From Deltaproteobacteria bacterium (lineage in GTDB: Bacteria > Desulfobacterota > GWC2-55-46 > UBA9637), in contig JACRNK010000110.1 of assembly GCA_016234985.1 (NCBI GenBank), forward strand, positions 1-13,860: a DNA stretch of 13,860 bases. The letters run 5' to 3'. Positions 6,513 through 13,544 of this stretch are shown one piece after another. The notes below the pieces were generated by a model, which was not told the DNA's origin, searched no databases, and worked only from the letters and a program-made list of their open reading frames with translations. The position numbers and the translations under genes are program-made. Position 1 is the stretch's first letter. Every line of letters starts with the position of its first letter.

Positions 6513-8747
6513 CTAAAAGTCCTCAGCTAACTGCCCTTTGGCATTCGCTTTTGCAAATGGGGTTTTCTTGGAAAGTATGGATGGTATTGATTTGGTTAAG
6601 TTGAACGGATTATCTGCATTATCTGTAGCAGAAACTGAAAATGCCATCGAAGTTATATCAAAATCTGTCTCCACAGGGAATTCCAATTTTGGCGGAAATT
6701 CACCATTGCCTTCAGTCGTCTTTACAGGCTTGCCGCTTCTGTCAAGTATGGTCAATTTCCATGACTTTATATTCTCATCAGGATTATGCTCAAAAGTAAA
6801 CAGCACCTTGTCTTCAACCTTATCCACATCAACTTTTATGACAGGCGGGTTGTTTTTTACCTTTATGCTATCAGTTAAAATGGTTTCATTCCCTGCAACA
6901 TCTTTTACCATAAACCTATAGGTATATTCTCCATCTGATACCTGAGCAAGCTTATCGGTTTCACCTCTCCAGATGAGTCCTTTGGGCAGCTTACTGTAGC
7001 CTTTATCTCCCCTTATTTTCTTTCCCTCTCTATCAAAGATTTCCATTTCCCACTCATCAATATCATCAAAACCAAGAAGCTTTGGGGTAAATACTATATA
7101 ACCCCTTCTCTGGGGGGCAAAAATTTTCCTGTTAATTGTCAAACTAACCTTTGGCGGTGTGCTGTCAACAGTTATCTTCCCGGCTGCCCCAAATGGAAAT
7201 GACGACATTGCCTGATCTTTTGCAACTACATCTACGGTATATACACCCTCATTAACAGGGGCGTTAACCGCCCCCTCATATTCGCCGTCTTCTCCCTTGA
7301 CAAGGGCAATTTTATTGCCATCAACCACTGCCGCCACATCCTTCGGCTCCTCCGTAATAGACAACACCTTTACCCTTAAACCTATTTTTTCTCCGCCTCT
7401 TGCCACAGCAGGAAATGTATCCACCCTTTCTACCTCAAATGGACTCAAACCCGCCTCTTTTATAAAAAATCTGTCTGCTATCCCTTTTACAAGATCTTTT
7501 GCAACCCTTGAACTCAAGACATCAATAGATGTTATATGCCCCAATCCAAGAAGACCAATAAATTCAGTGTCTGTATAAGACAGGGTGTCTGCCCATATTA
7601 TGCTGCCGTCAATGGTGTTAACCAACCGGGCTGTCACGCCGACATTTATCTTGCCATTTGCGTCAGAGAACTGATCTATAGAACCGACCAGCACAGCGTC
7701 AATTCCAAGAACTTTTCCAATTTCCCTTACAGCTAATCTTGTTATGCCGCCAGTATAGCGTATCCTCCTCTTTGCAAGAAATTCTTCAACAGCCTCATCT
7801 CTGGTTATAAACACCCATCCCTTGCCCCTCAATTCCTTTTTTACAAGTTCAGCTATCATTTTTGTAGCAACAGGGTTTTCAGTAAGATTTTCAAATGGAA
7901 GAATGGCAATATTCTTTAAAATAATGTGTTGGCTTAAATTGCTAAAGTCATTCTCTTTAATTGTTTGGGCAGATGTAGATGACACTGTGCCCTTTGTTTC
8001 TTTTATAGCTGAATTATCTTTTGTCTCTGGCGCAGGAGACACCCTCGCTTCAACCGATAAATCAGCAGCAGATTCTTTTGGAGCAGAAGATGTTAATATG
8101 GGATCAGATATCTGCGCGGCAGCTACAGGAGGGATAATGGCTGTTCCCTCTACAGATGCTTCAGAAGATGAAACGGTTGATGTCTCCGGGGGTAATTGCT
8201 CTTTCATGGCAGAGGCAACATCAGGCAATGCCTTTTTCACAATGATATATTTGGCTGCAATAAAGGCATAACTTTGCGCTGTAGGTTTAATCTTAACCCA
8301 CTCGCCTTCCCTTTGTATAACATGGACAGGCTCACCCTTATTTATTTTACCCACTACGTTGTAACTTATCCCGCTTCCGGCGCGAAGATTGACGTTATCT
8401 TTAATTACAACAGCGCCTGTTGAATCAAGCATGTCGCTGTGAATCCAAACAGCGCCGTTTTGGGGGATTCTAATCTTAACAAAATTATTAATATCAGTCT
8501 GCCCCTCTGCCAACTCAACCACATCGCCCTTTCCAAGTTGAAGTATAATCTCCGAGTTGATATTGCTTCCTGCCCGGACATTAACCACATTACCGCTGAC
8601 AACAGCCGTATCGGCAGCAATGGAAGGAAAAGAATAAATTAAAATACAAGGAATGGCATAGAAAATCATCCACAAAAATTTCTGGAATTTACCTCCAAGG
8701 CTGCATACAACAACTTTCTGTCTTTCCATTACTATCCGCTTATACAT
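6513..8747 (-). CDS. SH3b-SH3b / CsgG-like / Ig-like multidomain envelope protein
   Basis: The 744-aa product has a signal peptide (about 22-45, cut near SIA-AD). Two bacterial SH3 domains follow (about 46-110 and 112-172), each carrying the N-V-R-A-G-S or N-L-R-A-G-S signature. A Ser/Ala/Pro/Glu-rich linker spans about 175-275. A CsgG/LpoB-like domain covers about 278-428: LKNIAILPFENLTE, then GIDAVLVGSIDQF and 'LVNTIDGSIIWAD'. From about 440 to 730 there are Ig/FlgD-like beta domains, including D-G-E-Y-T-Y-R-F-M-V-K-D-V-A-G-N. A longer frame opens at ATG 8822 inside the previous gene, but ATG 8747 has GGGAGGTG at ideal distance and yields the signal peptide, so I use it. SH3b domains often bind peptidoglycan or peptides, so this may link an envelope assembly to the wall (inference). 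It ends two bases before the pentaheme gene. Confidence 0.87.
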   Translation of the reverse strand: MYKRIVMERQKVVVCSLGGKFQKFLWMIFYAIPCILIYSFPSIAADTAVVSGNVVNVRAGSNINSEIILQLGKGDVVELAEGQTDINNFVKIRIPQNGAVWIHSDMLDSTGAVVIKDNVNLRAGSGISYNVVGKINKGEPVHVIQREGEWVKIKPTAQSYAFIAAKYIIVKKALPDVASAMKEQLPPETSTVSSSEASVEGTAIIPPVAAAQISDPILTSSAPKESAADLSVEARVSPAPETKDNSAIKETKGTVSSTSAQTIKENDFSNLSQHIILKNIAILPFENLTENPVATKMIAELVKKELRGKGWVFITRDEAVEEFLAKRRIRYTGGITRLAVREIGKVLGIDAVLVGSIDQFSDANGKINVGVTARLVNTIDGSIIWADTLSYTDTEFIGLLGLGHITSIDVLSSRVAKDLVKGIADRFFIKEAGLSPFEVERVDTFPAVARGGEKIGLRVKVLSITEEPKDVAAVVDGNKIALVKGEDGEYEGAVNAPVNEGVYTVDVVAKDQAMSSFPFGAAGKITVDSTPPKVSLTINRKIFAPQRRGYIVFTPKLLGFDDIDEWEMEIFDREGKKIRGDKGYSKLPKGLIWRGETDKLAQVSDGEYTYRFMVKDVAGNETILTDSIKVKNNPPVIKVDVDKVEDKVLFTFEHNPDENIKSWKLTILDRSGKPVKTTEGNGEFPPKLEFPVETDFDITSMAFSVSATDNADNPFNLTKSIPSILSKKTPFAKANAKGQLAEDF

Positions 8748-8751
8748 AAAA

Positions 8752-8759
8752 CACCTCCC
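8752..8759 (-). promoter_or_regulatory. Ribosome binding site that sets the SH3b/CsgG-like protein start
   Basis: GGGAGGTG on the minus strand, with six bases between GGAGG and ATG 8747. It argues against the longer frame from 8822, whose extra residues overlap the preceding gene and place the signal sequence too far from the N-terminus. Confidence 0.7.
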
Positions 8760-8799
8760 GGCTGTTATATTATGTATATCCAAACAAAGACCTTTATAA

Positions 8800-9393
8800 T
8801 TACAATAAGGTATCCAGCACATTTTTTACTGCATTCCTTGTCAATTCACTTCTGTCTACCTCTTCTATACCTATCAGCTTTCTCAAAATACTCTTGCTTG
8901 TCTCGGTAGTCTTGGCCTGCCACAGAACTATCCCTGAATTAGTATCCAGCATCCTCATAGCAACTGACACAACATTCCCGCCTCCATAACCACCGCCCGA
9001 ATACTCGTCCACGCTCCCCAATATTACGGCCTGTATGCTTAGTTTTTCCCCAATCAACTTTAACGTTTCCTTATCTACCGTCACAGCCCTGCCTTCTTCA
9101 ACGCCTGCCTCTCTGAATATTACACCAAGAACCTTTGTAACCTCGCCCTGCTCTACCACCTCAAAAACACCCCTGGACATAAGGTCTACAGTCAAAGTGT
9201 TCCTTATCCGTTCACCCGCGTATCTGTCATCACTAAGATTGTTGAATGGCAGTACCGCTACTTTCTTTATGTATGAAAAGTTGGCTGTTGGATTAACATA
9301 TCTTATAGTCGATGTGCCGCAACCCGCAACAACAAAGAGCAGCAGAAAAAACATGAGCACCGCCTTCATTTTCATATATTTCACATTATACAT
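8800..9393 (-). CDS. CsgG/LpoB-like periplasmic lipoprotein (first copy of the small form)
   Basis: The 197-aa product has a short signal peptide ending in lipobox V-A-G-C (C25). The mature part starts with a linker and IKKVAVLPFNNLSD, then GVFEVVEQGEV, the strand 'IQAVILGSVDEYSGG', a Gly-rich loop, and 'MRMLDTNSGIVLWQA'. This order matches the CsgG/LpoB/GNA1162-like fold and parallels the lipoprotein at 4166-4777. AAGGAG sits six bases before ATG 9393, and further in-frame ATGs follow at codons 7 and 9. It is 52 bases upstream of the SH3b/CsgG-like gene and probably heads that group. Proteins of this fold form outer-membrane secretion channels, activate cell-wall synthases or act as assembly factors. 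Without the flanking curli or penicillin-binding genes, none of these can be assigned. Confidence 0.82.
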   Translation of the reverse strand: MYNVKYMKMKAVLMFFLLLFVVAGCGTSTIRYVNPTANFSYIKKVAVLPFNNLSDDRYAGERIRNTLTVDLMSRGVFEVVEQGEVTKVLGVIFREAGVEEGRAVTVDKETLKLIGEKLSIQAVILGSVDEYSGGGYGGGNVVSVAMRMLDTNSGIVLWQAKTTETSKSILRKLIGIEEVDRSELTRNAVKNVLDTLL

Positions 9394-9467
9394 TGATTTC
9401 TCCTTCCATGCAAGGTTTTTTTGAATTTGTAATTAGCCCATTTGTATCATTAGCGTTTAAGTTTGCT

Positions 9468-9490
9468 CCAACCTGTTCGGGTCAGGTCGG
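9468..9490 (-). terminator. Candidate hairpin after the beta-barrel gene
   Basis: CCAACCTG and CAGGTCGG form an 8-bp stem (one G-U pair in RNA) around a 7-base loop, 8 bases past the TAG stop of the barrel gene. An additional TAGCG/CGCTA pair could close an outer stem. No U-run follows, so it is weak as an intrinsic terminator. It does fall at the natural break between two gene groups. Confidence 0.35.
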
Positions 9491-9498
9491 ATAGTACG

Positions 9499-11622
9499 CT
9501 ATAGCCTTAAAGACGCGCTTGCCACAACAGACTCGGTGTGATCCTGTGTTATATTATCTGTTTTTGAACCGCTATAGCCAACGCGCAGACTGAGCCTTGG
9601 CACCGGCGTCCAGCTAATATCTCCCCCCATATTTGTAACATCCCCCGAAGTTCCATATCTCGTGCTTAACTGAACATTTTTCAGCAGGGCTGGAAGCCAT
9701 GTAACAGCATAAGTCTGCGAACTTGTTGGTTCTATTCCTATTGAAGCTGAAAGATAGAGATTTCTTGTGGGCGTATAAGAAATAGTGGAACTTAACGTTT
9801 TGCCGCTGGAGTGTGTCGCATTGCCTGCCGTTTCAGCAGTACTGTCGGAGATGCTCCCGTTTACAATTATAGTAAGGGACCTCCATGGAATAAGATTTAA
9901 GTTTCCATAATAATTTGCGGAATCGGTTTGTGATTTTGCCTTCAGATCCTTTGATTCACCCATACTGCTCCCGAGACCAAGGTCAACACCCTTGTAGAGG
10001 TTCATGAATACATTGCCGCCGATAGAACTATTCTCAGAGTTTTTTTCCCCTCCTGTTAAATACTCGCTATAGCCATAATTAAGGCTTGCGCTCAATGTTG
10101 GAAGCGGACCAGACGAAAACGATAAAGAATAACCATTAGAGCCGCTCTCTGTTGAAGTTATAGCCGATGGCACAGTGGTGGTTGATGTCGTATTACTCGT
10201 TGATGTATTATAACTTGTGGAGAAGTTAAGATATTTTGGCACAACTGCCGAACTTAACCCAAAACTCTGACTTATGTTGGTAGAATCAGTCGTTGACGTA
10301 ACATTACCTGCGCCAAAAGGGAGGTACCTTTTTTCAGTTGTTGGATTATATTCGCGTATATCTTGAGCAGAATGGTCATAACTGATATTATAATTCATGT
10401 TCAGCCTCGAAAATGGCGCAAATGAAATGTTAAACCCGCCGAAGTCCCGGGTTGTGGAACTTAACGTCGGCACATAACCTATGGCCTCAATCTCGGTCAC
10501 ATTTATAGCAAGCGCAGCAGCAGGAAATGATGTATTGACAACCTTGAAGTAGCTGGCGCTCGTTTCTGAAAAGGAAAAGGCAATCCTTTGATACGATGCT
10601 TCATAAGAGGTTGACGGCGTCCCAATTAATGTCCAGTTTGTCCCATCGCTGCTTGTATATAATTGCCAGCCAAAGCTATAAGTAGCAATAAGCGCATCCG
10701 ATGTGCTTATATAGAGGTTTATCCCGTGCACCTTTTGCGCTGTTGTGAACCTTACGCCTATATTTCTAGATAAACCATTCAGGTCTATGCCTGCAGATGA
10801 GCCTGTATTATTATCTATCAGCGCCGACGTGCTGGCAAGAGAATCAACAAGGGGTGTGGTATCTATACTATATAAACCGTCTGCCAAACCGTTATCCCTT
10901 GCAAGCTTTCCCTCAACATTGGTTGCAGAGATGCTCTTGCTTTCATTCACGCTTTTTGATTGGCTATAACCGATATTTGCGCCCGTCTGTATTTTCCCCT
11001 CCCAGAATCCTCTGGAAAGACCTGCTGTTACGGTGTGCGATGGCGCTTCAGACCTTGTTTTGCCAACCCGGTCTATTGAGATAGGATCTGAATAGGAATA
11101 GTTCAGGTTTGTTGCTGTTTCAAGGAAATTAAAATTATAAATTGTATTAAAATTCTTATTGGTTGATAGGGTATCTAGTTTATGCGGGTCAAGATAATCG
11201 TTATTTGTTGATTGGTTATAAGAAAGCGAAACAGATGGCCATTTATCCCCTGGAAGGACAAATGAGGCATTCATATTAGAGCTTGAAATAGGGTCGCCTC
11301 CTGGCGGCACGGTTTCGTTTCTGTTGTAGCCAAAAGACAGATAGTATAGCTCAACGGAAGGGGGAGAGTAATTGAGATAAAACATTGGAAATGTACTAGC
11401 TGTCTCTTGACCGTTTGTGATATTCCTCGCCAATCTTACATCGGCTGAAATATTTATTGTGGAGGTCAACTCATGAGACAAGCCAAATGAATAGCCCTCA
11501 TTAAAACTGGTGCTCTCAGTGGTTTGGCCGCCGGCAGTTGAAGTTGATTGCTGATAACTCATATCTGCTGCGCTATGAATATTCGCGGCATATCCAATAT
11601 ACGGTTTCATAAGGCTTATCAC
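9499..11622 (-). CDS. Outer-membrane beta-barrel protein with discoidin-like insert; N-terminus probably frameshifted
   Basis: The 707-aa open frame is rich in Ser, Thr, Asn, Tyr and Gly, with many alternating amphipathic strands (for example YYLSFGYNRNE and TNLNYSYSD) ending in SASLRL. This is the look of a large outer-membrane barrel. Residues about 285-385 break the pattern and read as an F5/8-type-C (discoidin-like) beta-sandwich: a FTTAQKVHGINLYIS segment, W-Q-L-Y-T-S-S-D-G-T-N-W, and a YFKVVNTSFP strand. The frame begins at GTG 11622 with only a stunted leader. Upstream in another frame, GTG 11650 begins VKPAG. Removing one T from the five-T run (plus-strand A run 11632-11636) joins the two frames into a good signal peptide ending IGYAA. 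The propeller lipoprotein gene ends 38 bases upstream. Possible roles: porin or electron conduit for the nearby cytochromes, or surface adhesin. No close family is recognised with certainty. Confidence 0.78.
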   Translation of the reverse strand: MISLMKPYIGYAANIHSAADMSYQQSTSTAGGQTTESTSFNEGYSFGLSHELTSTINISADVRLARNITNGQETASTFPMFYLNYSPPSVELYYLSFGYNRNETVPPGGDPISSSNMNASFVLPGDKWPSVSLSYNQSTNNDYLDPHKLDTLSTNKNFNTIYNFNFLETATNLNYSYSDPISIDRVGKTRSEAPSHTVTAGLSRGFWEGKIQTGANIGYSQSKSVNESKSISATNVEGKLARDNGLADGLYSIDTTPLVDSLASTSALIDNNTGSSAGIDLNGLSRNIGVRFTTAQKVHGINLYISTSDALIATYSFGWQLYTSSDGTNWTLIGTPSTSYEASYQRIAFSFSETSASYFKVVNTSFPAAALAINVTEIEAIGYVPTLSSTTRDFGGFNISFAPFSRLNMNYNISYDHSAQDIREYNPTTEKRYLPFGAGNVTSTTDSTNISQSFGLSSAVVPKYLNFSTSYNTSTSNTTSTTTVPSAITSTESGSNGYSLSFSSGPLPTLSASLNYGYSEYLTGGEKNSENSSIGGNVFMNLYKGVDLGLGSSMGESKDLKAKSQTDSANYYGNLNLIPWRSLTIIVNGSISDSTAETAGNATHSSGKTLSSTISYTPTRNLYLSASIGIEPTSSQTYAVTWLPALLKNVQLSTRYGTSGDVTNMGGDISWTPVPRLSLRVGYSGSKTDNITQDHTESVVASASLRL

Positions 11623-11660
11623 AACATATATAAAAACCAGCTGGCTTCACGGTGTTTATA

Positions 11661-13082
11661 TTACCTTTCCAACAGTACGGCTCCATATGGACCATTTCCA
11701 ACAAAAAGTTCTTTTAACATTTTCTCCCCTATCGGATCAAAAAGAGAAACCGTGTAATCTCCGTAATTGGTTACATAAAGACGGTTTCTTTTTTCATCGC
11801 CTGCAAGACCTACTGGTTTCGCCCCTGCAGGGACCGTCCTTGTAACAACCTCCTGAGAGTTTAAAAAAGTCAACGTGTTTGCAGCGGTATTCGCAACAAA
11901 GAGTCTGCCGCTAAATCCTTGCATACCCCTTTTAGGAGGACCCTCGACAACTATATTTGATATTAGCCTTCTTAAAGACGGAGATATAACAGATATCCTG
12001 TTAGAACCTTCGTTAAAGACATATATTTTATCTTTCCCAACAACAATACCTGTTGGCTTATTATCCACCTTAATGGTGACAATCAATGAATCATCAATGG
12101 CATTTATAATGCTTAAATCATTTGACCTCTCATTTGTAACATATATTTCTTTCCTGACAACATCTGCGGCAATGGCCGAAGGGCCTGTCCCGACAGGGAT
12201 GGTTTTTAATATACGTTTTGCCACGGTATTCACCACTGAAACATCATTTGAAATCCGGTTTGTAATATAAAGCTTGCCTTCTATTGAATTTCTATCATCA
12301 GGTATAATTACAATATCCACAGGCTCTATTCCTGATGTCAGTTGGATTGTATCCAGCACAGAAAACCGGCTTACATCCACTATAGATATATTCCTTGAAG
12401 CAGAGTTTACAACATAAAGCCTGTCCTGCGTGGCATTTAGCGCCATACCCATTGGTCTGTCGCCAACTGTTACAGCGCCTACAACCCTTTCGAGGCTTCT
12501 GTCTATTATTGAGATATAGTTTGATGCGCTGTTTGACACAAACAAGAGCAGTTCCCTCGCCGAAGGCGTCTGCGGCTCTATTTCTATGGCCGGTTGAAAA
12601 ATAAAACCTTTTTCAATAGATTTCTCCGGATCCCATGCGATACAAGCTGCAAAGCTATCCTTTCTTTGCAGTCTGATATTTGACTTTATTACAACCTCTC
12701 CATCAGGCTGAGGGAGGGCAAGGCTCACATAGCCATCCCTTCCCTTAACAGATGCCTTTGAGATTATTATTTTCAGGCCTTTATACAAACCCGGCTCTAC
12801 AGCCGCTTCTTTCAAAAGTATCTGCCTGTCAACCAACGCAGTAGATTTTATATCAATCGGACCATCCATCAGTTTTATCCAACTGTTGTCTTCAGCCTGA
12901 AGTTTAATTTCAGATATTGTAAAAACCATATCCGTAGACGCAGATGAAGTTGAATGCATATAGAGAAGAAGCCTTGCGGCAGAAGGGGAATGGGGCGAAG
13001 GGGCGTCAACGAGTAAATTACCGCATGAGATAAACAATAAACAAGACAGAACAATAAAAAGGTGTATCTTTTTAAGGGCCAC
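11661..13082 (-). CDS. YVTN-type beta-propeller lipoprotein with DUF4382-like N-terminal domain
   Basis: The 473-aa product starts at GTG 13082, with GAGG five bases upstream. The signal peptide ends in lipobox F-I-S-C (C20). Residues about 36-150 resemble DUF4382: FTISEIKLQ, then the 'SWIKLMDGPIDI' segment and 'EPGLYKGLKIII'. From about 180 to the end, seven repeats carry the YVTN-family signature (LFVSN, LYVVN, LYITN, IYVTN, IYVFN, LFVAN, LYVTN), each followed by a V-G-x-x-P-x-G-type turn, so a seven-bladed propeller is expected. YVTN and NHL propellers are often found next to multiheme cytochromes and outer-membrane barrels in metal-reducing bacteria, but their function is unclear. Surface ligand or protein binding is the usual guess. 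It is the first gene of the minus-strand locus, and the barrel follows after 38 bases, so they are probably co-transcribed. Confidence 0.88.
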   Translation of the reverse strand: MALKKIHLFIVLSCLLFISCGNLLVDAPSPHSPSAARLLLYMHSTSSASTDMVFTISEIKLQAEDNSWIKLMDGPIDIKSTALVDRQILLKEAAVEPGLYKGLKIIISKASVKGRDGYVSLALPQPDGEVVIKSNIRLQRKDSFAACIAWDPEKSIEKGFIFQPAIEIEPQTPSARELLLFVSNSASNYISIIDRSLERVVGAVTVGDRPMGMALNATQDRLYVVNSASRNISIVDVSRFSVLDTIQLTSGIEPVDIVIIPDDRNSIEGKLYITNRISNDVSVVNTVAKRILKTIPVGTGPSAIAADVVRKEIYVTNERSNDLSIINAIDDSLIVTIKVDNKPTGIVVGKDKIYVFNEGSNRISVISPSLRRLISNIVVEGPPKRGMQGFSGRLFVANTAANTLTFLNSQEVVTRTVPAGAKPVGLAGDEKRNRLYVTNYGDYTVSLFDPIGEKMLKELFVGNGPYGAVLLER

Positions 13083-13352
13083 GCAAACCTCGTTAAAGCG
13101 ATAGTTTGGCTGTCACAATTACTTTTTAAGAATTGCTATCTATCCCAAACAGGATACGATACTCCTGCTTCTCGGCTTCTATAGCATACCCCCAAATACA
13201 TTGCAATAAAAAAGTGTCATTGGTCTAAAAAATATTCATCTAAATTGAGCAGGAAGCGGCGAGATTTCTTTAATGACTTTTCCTGATTTCTTTGATAAAT
13301 TTTCCCCATTGATACAGAGTTAATTCTACTATAACGGTCGGGGGTTCTCTTA
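13083..13352. other. Divergent intergenic region between the cytochrome locus and the DUF2065 gene
   Basis: 270 bases without a credible gene. It should hold promoters for both directions. On the minus side I see no convincing -35/-10 pair. An imperfect palindrome at 13151-13168 (CAGGATACGATACTCCTG) could be an operator. The plus side has a weak promoter candidate at 13309-13335. No sigma54 (GG-N10-GC) site was recognised. Confidence 0.5.
13309..13335 (+). promoter_or_regulatory. Possible promoter of the DUF2065 gene
   Basis: TTGATA (13309-13314) and TATAAC (13330-13335) are good hexamers, but the spacer is only 15 bases. The start codon follows 17 bases after the -10 box, leaving a very short leader. 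Weak support. Confidence 0.3.
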
Positions 13353-13544
13353 ATGGCCTATTTTCTAAGCGTATTGGGTCTGGTGCTGGTAATTGAGGGT
13401 CTGCCGTATTTTGCATTCCCCGCAAAGATAAAGGAATGGGCAATATCCCTGCAGGAGCTGCCGGAAAAAACACTCCGCGTTATGGGGTTTATTTCCATAG
13501 CCGCAGGCCTGCTCCTGGTTTATCTCGGCAGGAGGGTGTTTTGA
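13353..13544 (+). CDS. DUF2065 family small inner-membrane protein (YjeT-like)
   Basis: The 63-aa product has two hydrophobic helices (about 3-20 and 43-59) separated by a polar linker. The segments LGLVLVIEGLPYFAFP, 'LQELPEKTLRVMGFISI' and 'AAGLLLVYLGRR' match the DUF2065 family, whose best-known member is E. coli YjeT; 60-65 residues is its usual length. Function is unknown. The ATG at 13353 has a G-run (13340-13344) eight bases upstream. The TGA overlaps the TTG start of the next gene, so the two are translationally coupled. It is transcribed away from the cytochrome locus and looks like ordinary chromosomal background. Confidence 0.9.
   Translation: MAYFLSVLGLVLVIEGLPYFAFPAKIKEWAISLQELPEKTLRVMGFISIAAGLLLVYLGRRVF

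Noticed and set aside
7822..8271. 149-codon plus-strand open frame
   Set aside because: Antisense to the linker and CsgG-like part of the multidomain gene, where Ser/Ala/Glu-rich coding keeps the opposite strand open by chance.
8748..8822. 25-residue N-terminal extension of the SH3b/CsgG-like protein from ATG 8822
   Set aside because: It overlaps the previous gene by 23 bases and lacks a good ribosome site, while ATG 8747 has an excellent one and a better placed signal peptide.
13083..13352. Sigma54 promoter for the cytochrome locus
   Set aside because: Such promoters are common before cytochrome genes in Geobacter relatives, but no TGGC-N7-TTGC-like match was found on either strand here.
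13270..13473. 67-codon minus-strand open frame across the divergent gap
   Set aside because: Most of it is antisense to the DUF2065 gene, which is a clear family member; no ribosome site or domain.
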